A stretch of DNA of 15,444 nt from Bacillota bacterium (lineage in GTDB: Bacteria > Bacillota_E > Symbiobacteriia > Symbiobacteriales > Symbiobacteriaceae). Where the stretch lies: assembly GCA_003242675.1 (NCBI GenBank), contig QGVE01000055.1, forward strand, positions 1 to 15,444, given 5' to 3'. A program made the position numbers and the translations under genes. The notes beneath the pieces were generated by a model, which had not been told where the DNA came from, made no database searches, and saw only the letters and a list, made by a program, of their open reading frames with translations. Below are positions 6,747-12,811 of this stretch, one piece after another. Position 1 is the stretch's first letter. Each line of letters opens with the position of its first letter.

Positions 6747-8033
6747 CTACGCCTCCCGCGGCTGCCCGTAGCCCGTGCGCATGGACAGGAAGATCCGCCG
6801 CCGCTCCTCGGGCGGCAGGATGATCGGCTCCCCCAGCTGCCGCGCCAGCAGGAACACGTGCGCCGCCTCCTCCACCGCCACGGCGGCGGCGTACGCCCGG
6901 TCCAGGGTCTCGCCCACGGCGACGGCGCCGTGGTTCTGCAGGAGCACGGCCACGCCTTCGCTGCCCAGCGTCTCCGCGACGACCTCCGCCAGCTGCTCCG
7001 TGCCGGCAGGCGCGTACGGCGCGCAGCGCACCGCCTCCCCCACCAGGCCGGCCACCTCGATGGAGATCACGGGGATCTCCCGTCCGGTGCAGGCGAAGGC
7101 GGTCGCGTAAAGGGAGTGGGTGTGCACCACTCCGCCCACGTCCGGGCGGCGCCGGTAGATGAACCGGTGCAGGGCCGACTCCGTGGACGGGCGCCGCCGC
7201 GCGTCCACGATCCGGCCCTCCAGGTCCAGGATGCAGATGTCCGCGGGCTCCAGCGAATCGTAGGGCATGCCGCTGGGGGTGATCGCGAACAGCTCGGTCC
7301 CGGCGATGCGGCAGGAGACGTTGCCGGCGGTCAGCCGCACCAGCCCGTCCGCCAGCATGCGGCGGGCCGTGCTGAGCACCGCCCGGCGTGCGGCCTCGTA
7401 CTGCAGGGCCCCGGCCTCCTCGTCCAAGATCAGCTCCCTCCCGCGGATCCGGGCCGGCCTCCCGTTCCACTCCGGCGAGACCGCGGCCACCCCCCAGAGC
7501 AAGGGCGCGTCGCCCACGACGGCCGGCTCGCCGGCGGCCATGACGGCCGGCCGGGTCCGGTCCAGGAGCTCCAGGGCGGAGAAGGCCTGGCTGGCGAGGA
7601 TGGCGTCCGGGGGATAGGTCGCGCCGGCCAGCCGCCGGGCGAGCCACCGGGCCGCATCCTGCAGGGCCTGCGCCCGCTCCCGCAGCTCCTCGCTGCGGGC
7701 CATGATGCCGCCCACGAGGGCCGCCGCCTCCACCAGGGCGGCGGGGGCCGTCAGCCCGTGCTGGTCAATCAGCGTGGTCACCCGCTCCATGAAGGCCGGG
7801 TCCTGCAGGGCCTCCCGGCAGTGCTGCAGGAAGACCCGCCCCCCGAGCGTCGGCTGCCGCTCCATCCAGGCGTCCAGGTCGGCCAGGGCGCGGGCCACCG
7901 CCTCCCGCAGCCGGGCGAACTCGGCCGGACGGTCGGTGCAGCGCGCCCGCTCCGGCTTCCACTCCTTGTCCACCCAGTAGATGCGCCCTTCCGCTTCTCC
8001 GGGCCATGCGCCCTGCGCGCGGTGAACCGCCAT
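6747..8033 (-). CDS. Class II aldolase/epimerase-family protein with degenerate PTS Enzyme I-like N-terminal region
   Basis: The 428-aa product is a two-part protein. Residues about 215-428 form a class II aldolase domain of the fuculose-phosphate aldolase/ribulose-phosphate epimerase family. It has GNVS (237-240), TPSG (252-255), an acidic catalytic-type residue in PSTESALH (Glu285), and zinc ligands in VHTHS (His304, His306) and QNHG (His368). All are intact, so an active metal-dependent aldolase is likely; the substrate is unknown. Residues about 1-210 resemble Enzyme I of the PTS. The helical HPr-binding-type stretch spans about 37-137, for example VFLQHCREALQDPAFMERV and ELRERAQALQDAARWLARRL. 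A shortened swivel domain follows, where the phospho-His motif GGRTSHT is replaced by GEPAVVGDAP. The ATG at 8033 starts 3 nt after yvcK, and whiA begins 3 nt after its stop. The Enzyme I resemblance is my reading from memory of E. coli Enzyme I and needs profile confirmation. Confidence 0.85.
   Translation of the reverse strand: MAVHRAQGAWPGEAEGRIYWVDKEWKPERARCTDRPAEFARLREAVARALADLDAWMERQPTLGGRVFLQHCREALQDPAFMERVTTLIDQHGLTAPAALVEAAALVGGIMARSEELRERAQALQDAARWLARRLAGATYPPDAILASQAFSALELLDRTRPAVMAAGEPAVVGDAPLLWGVAAVSPEWNGRPARIRGRELILDEEAGALQYEAARRAVLSTARRMLADGLVRLTAGNVSCRIAGTELFAITPSGMPYDSLEPADICILDLEGRIVDARRRPSTESALHRFIYRRRPDVGGVVHTHSLYATAFACTGREIPVISIEVAGLVGEAVRCAPYAPAGTEQLAEVVAETLGSEGVAVLLQNHGAVAVGETLDRAYAAAVAVEEAAHVFLLARQLGEPIILPPEERRRIFLSMRTGYGQPREA
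6752..6757 (-). promoter_or_regulatory. Ribosome binding site deciding the whiA TTG start
   Basis: GGGAGG on the minus strand, inside the last codons of the preceding gene, lies 8 nt before the TTG at 6743. This fixes that rare codon as the likely start and implies translational coupling with the aldolase-fusion gene. Confidence 0.65.
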
Positions 8034-8036
8034 CGG

Positions 8037-9410
8037 CTATCGAACCCCCTCCTGGCGGGCACGCTCCCGCAGCCACTGTCGGAACAGGAAGAACTCCCAC
8101 GGGGTGCGGCCCACGTGCGGCCGCCGGGCGAGGAACACCTGCCCGATCGCCTGGGCCAGCTTCTCCGGATCGTGCCGCACGTAGTCCCCCTCCACCCGGA
8201 TGAGGTCGCGCGCGACCACCTGCACGCCCATCCGGTAGGCCGCCGGGTCGAGGACGACGGGCTCGGCGCCCTCCTCCCGGTACCGGCTGCGCAGCCGCTC
8301 GGGCACCTGGCGGGTGTTGACCAGGCAGACGTCGAACAGCCCCGACCCGCCGTGCTCGATGAGGGCCTTCATGTGGTCCGAGACCTTGAACCCGTCGGTC
8401 TCCCCCGGCTCCGTCATGATGTTACAAATGTAGATTTTCAAGGCGGGCGACCGCCGGATCGCGTCCGCCACCCCGGGCACCAGCAAGTTCGGCATGATGG
8501 AGGTGTAGAGGCTGCCCGGGCCGAGCACGATCAGCTCGGCCTCCGCGATCGCGGCGAGCACGTCGTCCAGGGGCCGGATCCCGCCCTCCGGCACCGCCGG
8601 GTCCAGGAAGACGCGGCGGATCGGGCTGCCGGCCTTGCCGATGGCGGACTCGCCGGAGACCATGCGCCCGTCGGCCAGCTCCGCCCGGAGCACGACCTGG
8701 TCCAGCGTGGACGGCAGGACCCGCCCGCGCACGGCCAGCACCTCGCTGGCGGCCTTGACCGCCTGGTAGAAGTCGCCGGTCGTCTCGGTCATCGCCAGGA
8801 GGAACAGGTTGCCGAACGGGTGGCCGGCCAGGCCCTCGCCGCTCGTGAACCGGTACTGGAACAGCCGCTCCATCAGGGGCTCGATGTCCGCCAGGGCGAT
8901 CAGACAGTTGCGGATGTCGCCCGGCGGCAGGATGCCGTATTGGGTGCGCAGCCGGCCCGAGGAGCCGCCGTCGTCCGCCACGGTGACGATGGCCGCGATG
9001 TTGGCGGTGTAGTTCTTGAGGCCCCTGAGCGTCGCCGGAAGCCCGGTGCCGCCGCCCACGGCCACGACGCGCGGCCCGCGCACCAGGAGGCGCCGCTCCA
9101 GGAAGGCGTCGGCCACGTCCCCCGCCCGCGGCATCAGGGTGGACAGCACGGAGTTCACCAGCCGGCTGACGCCCAGCCAGGCGAGCACCAGCCCCAGGGC
9201 CAGGGCCGCGATCCCCGCCAGGACCGGCCCCGTGTAGTACACGGCCCAACTGGCGGCCACGTTCTCCACCAGCCACGCGCCGAGCAGCGCGTAGAGGTTG
9301 ATCCGGAAGGTCAGGGAAAGGCCGACCACCAGCAGGGCGACCCCCAGGACGGCGATCAGCAGCCACCGCTTGATGTGCAGGCCCGGGGCGAACCAGCGCA
9401 GGATGCGCAT
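8037..9410 (-). CDS. yvcK: YvcK/GlmR-family protein with N-terminal membrane helices
   Basis: YvcK (GlmR) is a CofD-like nucleotide-sugar-binding regulator; in Bacillus it binds UDP-GlcNAc, stimulates GlmS and is needed for gluconeogenic growth. The 457-aa product has the nucleotide-binding VVAVGGGTGLPATLRGLK (115-132), VTVADDGGSSGRLR (142-155), PPGDIRNCL (162-170) and GHPFGNLFL (196-204), and it shares the family C-terminal half. About 110 extra N-terminal residues carry two predicted transmembrane helices (about 15-35 and 62-82), which the soluble Bacillus protein (about 320 aa) lacks. The open frame extends further upstream, but the ATG at 9410 is chosen because it overlaps the rapZ stop by one base (TGATG) and the extension loses coding character. 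It is co-transcribed with rapZ. Membrane attachment is inferred from hydrophobicity. Confidence 0.95.
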   Translation of the reverse strand: MRILRWFAPGLHIKRWLLIAVLGVALLVVGLSLTFRINLYALLGAWLVENVAASWAVYYTGPVLAGIAALALGLVLAWLGVSRLVNSVLSTLMPRAGDVADAFLERRLLVRGPRVVAVGGGTGLPATLRGLKNYTANIAAIVTVADDGGSSGRLRTQYGILPPGDIRNCLIALADIEPLMERLFQYRFTSGEGLAGHPFGNLFLLAMTETTGDFYQAVKAASEVLAVRGRVLPSTLDQVVLRAELADGRMVSGESAIGKAGSPIRRVFLDPAVPEGGIRPLDDVLAAIAEAELIVLGPGSLYTSIMPNLLVPGVADAIRRSPALKIYICNIMTEPGETDGFKVSDHMKALIEHGGSGLFDVCLVNTRQVPERLRSRYREEGAEPVVLDPAAYRMGVQVVARDLIRVEGDYVRHDPEKLAQAIGQVFLARRPHVGRTPWEFFLFRQWLRERARQEGVR

Positions 9411-10318
9411 CACGGCTGCTCCTCCTCGTCTGTGCGGGCGGCGGAACGGGGCATGTCGCGGTGCTCGACCGAAACCGAATAGCCCCGCCGCCGGATCCAG
9501 TCCGCCAGGCGGTTGGCCAGGCACACGGAGCGGTGCTTGCCGCCGGTGCACCCGATGGCGATCGTCAGCACGCTCTTGCCCTCCGCCGCGTAGTGCGGCA
9601 GCAGGAAGCCGACGAAGCTGGTCAGCCGCCGGTAGAACTGCTGCGTCAGGTCCCACTTCATCACATACTCCTCGACCGCCGGGTCCTCGCCGGTCAGCGG
9701 CTGCAGGTCGGGCACGTAATGCGGGTTGGGCAGGAAGCGCACGTCGAACACCAGGTCCGCGTCCAGCACCGCGCCGTGCTTGAAGCCAAAGGAGACCACG
9801 TTCACGTGGAAGCCCGGATGCTCCCGGTCCGGGCCGAACCGCCGGTACAGTTCCTTACGCAGGTCGGCCGGCGACATGTGCGTCGTGTCGATGATGAAGG
9901 TGGCGAGTCCGCGCAGCTCCTGCAGAAGCTTCCGCTCCCGCTGGATGCCGTCCAGCACCCGGCCCTGCGCGGCCAGGGGGTGCCGCCGCCGGGTCTCCTT
10001 GTAGCGGCGCACCAGCACCTCGTCCGAGGCGTCCATGAAGAGGATCTGGTAGCCGACGCCGATCTCGGCGGTCTGCCGCAGGGCGCCGAGGATCTCGTGG
10101 AAGAACCGGCCCCCGCGGATGTCGATCCCGAGCGCGAGCCGGCTGACCTTGCCCTCGGTCTGGCCAAACAGCTCGGCGAGCTTCGGCATGAGCGACGGGG
10201 GCAGGTTGTCGACGCAGAAGAAGCCCAGGTCCTCCAGGTACTTCAGGGCCTGGGTCTTGCCCGCGCCCGACATTCCGGTGACGATCACCAGCCGGATGGC
10301 CTTGTCCATATCCATCAC
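9410..10318 (-). CDS. rapZ: RapZ/YvcJ nucleotide-binding regulator
   Basis: RapZ-family proteins bind nucleotides and, in E. coli, act as an RNase adaptor controlling glmS expression through small RNAs; YvcJ in Bacillus hydrolyses nucleotides and affects competence. The 302-aa product has a P-loop GMSGAGKT (15-22), FFCVDNLPP (33-41), a second nucleotide-binding segment LFMDASDE, the central SFGFKHG, RFLPNPHYV, and the C-terminal IGCTGGKHRSV characteristic of the family. The start is GTG 10318 with GGAGG 7 nt upstream; ATGs two and four bases groups later (10315, 10309) are alternatives and change only 1-3 residues. It overlaps yvcK by one base and lies 63 nt after the PHP-like gene. Whether it acts on RNA in a Bacillota host is unknown. 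Confidence 0.96.
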   Translation of the reverse strand: MMDMDKAIRLVIVTGMSGAGKTQALKYLEDLGFFCVDNLPPSLMPKLAELFGQTEGKVSRLALGIDIRGGRFFHEILGALRQTAEIGVGYQILFMDASDEVLVRRYKETRRRHPLAAQGRVLDGIQRERKLLQELRGLATFIIDTTHMSPADLRKELYRRFGPDREHPGFHVNVVSFGFKHGAVLDADLVFDVRFLPNPHYVPDLQPLTGEDPAVEEYVMKWDLTQQFYRRLTSFVGFLLPHYAAEGKSVLTIAIGCTGGKHRSVCLANRLADWIRRRGYSVSVEHRDMPRSAARTDEEEQP

Positions 10319-10381
10319 CCCCGATCCTCCACCGCCAGCATTCGCTCCCGACCCGGCCTTCTCCTGTCGGGCGCGGCCGCT

Positions 10382-11209
10382 CTAGTGAATCTCACCCCCC
10401 GGCGCCGGCCCGTCCGGCCAGTCGCCGGAGCGCTCCTCCCGGCCGCCGCGGCGCGCCGGCCTCTCCGGGGCCGGGGGGTGCGCCCGGTCAGCCCACGCCC
10501 CGGCGCCCGGCGTGCGCCGCCGCTCCGCCAGCCACCCCGTGAGGTCCCCCCGGTCGCTGTTCACCACCTGCTCCGGCGGGACGCCGGCCGCGGCGAGCAG
10601 GGCCACCGCGGCCCCGCAGTCGCCCACCTCCTCCGGCCGGACGGCCCCGGACGTGGCGGCGAACCGCACCCCGAGCTTCGCAACCTGCCGCAGGAAGGCG
10701 GCCGGCGGGCGCGGCCGCCGGGCGCACACCTCCAGGACGGCGCCCCGGTCCCGGAGGGCGCGCGCCACCTCCGCGGGGTCGACCTCCAGCCCCGCCGGCA
10801 GGGCGACGAGGTCGGCCCCGCTCCGGTACACCGCGGCGACCACCGCGTCCGTCAGCGCCCGGCGCGCCAGGGGGCGGTATCGGGGGAGCCAGCGCGCCCA
10901 GGCCGGCGCCAGCTGCGCCGCCGCCACCGCCAGCACCAGGTCGTGCCCCCGCCGGAGCCCGTCAGGCAGGCTCAGGTCGCCTTGCGGCGAGCGCAGGCGT
11001 CCCGCCGCGCCCGCCAGCACCCGCAGGGTCGGCGTCCGCAGGTCGATCGCCCGCACGGCGTCCCGAACGGCCCGTGCGCCGCGGACGTCCGGGGCAAACA
11101 GCGCCACGGCCTCCAGCCCGCGGGCCAGGGCCGCGCTCACCTGCGCGGCCACGCCGTCTGCGGCCGGGCCTCTCGGCACCTGCACGTGAAGATCCGCAAC
11201 GATCCGCAA
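10382..11209 (-). CDS. PHP-domain-like protein, probably catalytically degenerate
   Basis: PHP domains are metal-dependent phosphoesterases with a seven-stranded barrel. The 275-aa product has the expected alternation of hydrophobic strands (EAVALFAPD, DLVLAVAAAQ, ADLVALPAG, AVLEVCARR, VRFAATSGAV), and a PHP gene upstream of rapZ-yvcK-whiA is a recurrent arrangement in clostridia. The metal ligands look eroded: the first motif reads DLHVQV (6-11) instead of DLHTHT, the usual TDH is APD (39-41), and no late SDAH-type motif is seen. The last 40 or so residues are Pro/Arg/Gly-rich and probably disordered. The start is a TTG at 11209 with GGAGG 8 nt upstream; an upstream extension of the open frame runs antisense to a plus-strand gene and is rejected. 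Family assignment rests partly on context. Confidence 0.72.
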   Translation of the reverse strand: MRIVADLHVQVPRGPAADGVAAQVSAALARGLEAVALFAPDVRGARAVRDAVRAIDLRTPTLRVLAGAAGRLRSPQGDLSLPDGLRRGHDLVLAVAAAQLAPAWARWLPRYRPLARRALTDAVVAAVYRSGADLVALPAGLEVDPAEVARALRDRGAVLEVCARRPRPPAAFLRQVAKLGVRFAATSGAVRPEEVGDCGAAVALLAAAGVPPEQVVNSDRGDLTGWLAERRRTPGAGAWADRAHPPAPERPARRGGREERSGDWPDGPAPGGEIH

Positions 11210-11213
11210 TCGG

Positions 11214-11222
11214 CCTCCCTCC
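11214..11222 (-). promoter_or_regulatory. Ribosome binding site deciding the TTG start of the PHP-like gene
   Basis: GGAGGGAGG on the minus strand offers GGAGG 8 nt and 4 nt before the TTG at 11209. The 8-nt spacing is the same as for the TTG starts of whiA and the anti-sigma gene. Confidence 0.6.
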
Positions 11223-11326
11223 CTCGCAGCCGCTAGTATGCCCGGCAGGAATTGCGCATGCGGCCGCCAAACCTTCCGATCAGCGGAAGTGGAGCCGGTG
11301 GCCTTCCGCACCGGAGGTGACGGGCC

Positions 11327-11614
11327 GTGGGAGGGCGTCCGCGGCAGCCCGGAACCGAGCGCGCGCTGCGCAGCCTGGACCTGAAGGAGTTCCTCGCGCT
11401 GGTGGAGGCCGACATCCGGGAGCTGGACCAGCGCCAGGCCGACCGGCTGCGGCGCGCGTCGCTGCCGCTCTACCCCGTCTGGTGCTGCGGCCGGCGCCTG
11501 GGCGCGTTCCCCCGCGCCGCCCGGGTGCGCTGTCCCTTCTGCGGCGCCTGGATCGCCCCCGGCGAGCAGCCGCCGCCGGCCCCGTCGTCGGGTGGGGGAT
11601 CTTCCACACGGTAA
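11327..11614 (+). CDS. Small protein with a putative zinc ribbon, unknown function
   Basis: The 95-aa product matches no family I recognise. Residues 16-43 (from LDLKEFLALVEADIRELD on) are predicted helical and charged. A Cys-containing segment follows: WCCG (52-55) and CPFCG (69-73), the latter a zinc-knuckle turn as in rubredoxin-like ribbons, so one metal site from Cys53/54 and Cys69/72 is plausible. The tail is Pro/Gly/Ser-rich. The GTG at 11327 follows a near-perfect Shine-Dalgarno GGAGGTGA by 6 nt, and third positions are almost all G/C, so the gene is probably real. It diverges from the PHP-like gene and converges on the B-box gene, ending just before a shared terminator. It is monocistronic. 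Its role, possibly nucleic-acid or protein binding, cannot be stated. Confidence 0.78.
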   Translation: MGGRPRQPGTERALRSLDLKEFLALVEADIRELDQRQADRLRRASLPLYPVWCCGRRLGAFPRAARVRCPFCGAWIAPGEQPPPAPSSGGGSSTR

Positions 11615-11625
11615 AGAATAATGAA

Positions 11626-11648
11626 GGGGCAGGCGCAGAGCCTGCCCC
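11626..11648. terminator. Bidirectional intrinsic terminator between convergent genes
   Basis: GGGGCAGGC (11626-11634) pairs perfectly with GCCTGCCCC (11640-11648) around a 5-nt loop GCAGA. On the plus strand GTTTGTTTCTTC follows; on the minus strand the tail is TTCATTATTCTTTACC. It lies between the stops at 11614 and 11659 and should end transcription from both sides. Confidence 0.9.
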
Positions 11649-11658
11649 GTTTGTTTCT

Positions 11659-12285
11659 TCATACGTGTCCGCCGCGCCCCGGGCGGACCAGCAGCCAGAC
11701 GCCCAGGCCCACCGCGAGGATGCCCAGGGTAAAGCCGTTCACCGCCCGCTGCACTTCCCAGTACCGCGGGCCGAAGATCCACTCCAGCACGTCGGTCGTG
11801 ATCACCCGCCAGAGGGCGAGCGCGCCGACGGCGACCAGGGCGATCCCCGCCTCTCGCCGGCCGAACTGGTGCGGCAGGGCCTTCAGGTCGACAAAGCCCC
11901 TGTCCTCCACGTCCAGGCCCTGGTTCAGCCGCAGGTGGATCTCGCGGGCGTCGAAGATGCTGAAGCAGATCGCCGCCGGAATGTACAGGCCCAGGAGGCC
12001 GGGGAACAGCAGGTTGAGGAGCACGGCGCCGGCGAGGGTCATCAGGAACAGCTGCATGCCCCGGTTGAAGAAGCCCATGTAGAAGTGCCCCACGCCCGGC
12101 GCGAGGGAGAGCACGAAGCGCACGAGGCCGTTGATCTCCCGCACCGGCTCCCGCATCCGCGCCGCGAGGCACGGCTTGCAGAAGGGCTGCCCGCTGAGGT
12201 CCACCAGGCACTCCGCGCACACCGGCCGGCCGCAGTGGCTGCAGATCCCCCGCACCTCGCGGTCGGGGTGGTAGGCGCAGTTCAT
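11659..12285 (-). CDS. B-box-type zinc-finger membrane protein
   Basis: The 208-aa product begins with a cytosolic zinc-binding module: Cys3, His6, Cys15, Cys18, Cys23, Cys26, Cys36 and Cys39 in a B-box-like spacing (HPDREVRGICSHCGRPVC and onward). A hydrophobic part follows, with APGVGHFYMGFFNRGMQLF (62-80), reminiscent of TM2-type turn motifs, and predicted helices at about 76-112, 146-165 and 185-202. It ends in a short basic tail. Similar finger-plus-membrane proteins are common in Bacillota but their role is poorly known. The ATG at 12285 has GGAGG 8 nt upstream. It follows the anti-sigma gene by 19 nt and is the last gene of the ECF sigma operon, so it may be a sensor, partner or output of that system. 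That link is inferred from position only. Confidence 0.88.
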   Translation of the reverse strand: MNCAYHPDREVRGICSHCGRPVCAECLVDLSGQPFCKPCLAARMREPVREINGLVRFVLSLAPGVGHFYMGFFNRGMQLFLMTLAGAVLLNLLFPGLLGLYIPAAICFSIFDAREIHLRLNQGLDVEDRGFVDLKALPHQFGRREAGIALVAVGALALWRVITTDVLEWIFGPRYWEVQRAVNGFTLGILAVGLGVWLLVRPGRGGHV

Positions 12286-12304
12286 CGCTGTCTCCTCCCC
12301 GCCA

Positions 12305-12811
12305 TCAGTACAGCATGGCCGTCAGCGCGTGCCACATGCCCAGCAGCCGCTCGGACAGCGGGCCCGACCAGGCCTGGAAGGCGGCCCAGTAGGCCTGCCC
12401 CTTGGCGGCCCAGACCGCCAGCCGGTCGGTGGCCTGGCTCCAGAGGAAAACGCGGCTGCCCAGCGAAACTACCACAAGAGTGGCCGCCAGGGCGTAGGCG
12501 GCGCTGGCGTACTGGTGAACCGTCCAGCTCCCCTGCAGCCAGGGCCAGAGCAGCGCGAAGGGCCGCGGCCTTTCGGCCTCCACCCGGGCCATCACCCGCG
12601 CCGTGAAGTCCGCGGGCAGGGGCGGCGGCTCGTGCAGCACCCGCCGCGCGAGCTCAGGGTCGTCCAGGTCGTGCAGCAGGTCCCGGCCCTCCACCAGGTC
12701 GCGGCAGGCCGGGCAGGTCCCGAGGTGCGCGTCGAAGGCCGCCCGCTCCGCCTCCGTCAGCGCGTCATCCCAGTACGCTTCCAGGCGCCGGAGCACATCG
12801 CTGCACTTCAA
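12305..12811 (-). CDS. Membrane-anchored zinc-finger anti-sigma factor
   Basis: Anti-sigma factors of this type bind and silence the ECF sigma factor encoded just upstream until a signal triggers release. The 168-aa product has an N-terminal zf-HC2-type domain with the H-x3-C-x2-C signature AHLGTCPAC (His29, Cys33, Cys36) plus Cys3, the LPADFTARVMARVEAE segment common in these proteins, and one transmembrane helix at about 101-124. The C-terminal 40 residues are outside or membrane-associated. I chose TTG 12811 because AAGGAGGTGA ends 5 nt before it (8 nt from GGAGG); the GTG three codons upstream abuts that Shine-Dalgarno. The gene overlaps the sigma gene by 47 nt, giving tight translational coupling. 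Redox or envelope sensing is possible but not shown. Confidence 0.9.
   Translation of the reverse strand: MKCSDVLRRLEAYWDDALTEAERAAFDAHLGTCPACRDLVEGRDLLHDLDDPELARRVLHEPPPLPADFTARVMARVEAERPRPFALLWPWLQGSWTVHQYASAAYALAATLVVVSLGSRVFLWSQATDRLAVWAAKGQAYWAAFQAWSGPLSERLLGMWHALTAMLY

Noticed and set aside
5730..9482. 1250-codon open frame on the plus strand
   Set aside because: It lies antisense to whiA, the aldolase fusion and yvcK. Its product is low-complexity His/Gln/Arg/Gly-rich sequence, as expected opposite high-G+C genes, and it has no ribosome binding site or recognisable domain.
9411..9656. N-terminal extension of yvcK to 9656
   Set aside because: It overlaps the rapZ C-terminus out of frame, is Arg/Pro/Gly-rich, and the ATG at 9410 has the classic TGATG coupling.
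10372..10384. GCGGCCGCTCTAG, resembling a cloning-vector polylinker
   Set aside because: It matches a NotI/partial XbaI order but continues directly into the PHP-like stop codon and coding sequence. Chance in G+C-rich DNA is more likely than vector contamination.
11271..11300. Hairpin CTTCCG-atcag-CGGAAG as a terminator or riboswitch
   Set aside because: It has a six-pair stem without a T-tract on either strand, and nothing resembles a known aptamer. It may only shape the leader of the small Cys protein gene.
10382..12220. A single 612-codon minus-strand gene
   Set aside because: Only the part from 11209 down has coding character. The upstream part runs antisense through the well-supported gene at 11327-11614, through the terminator, and across the B-box gene in another frame.
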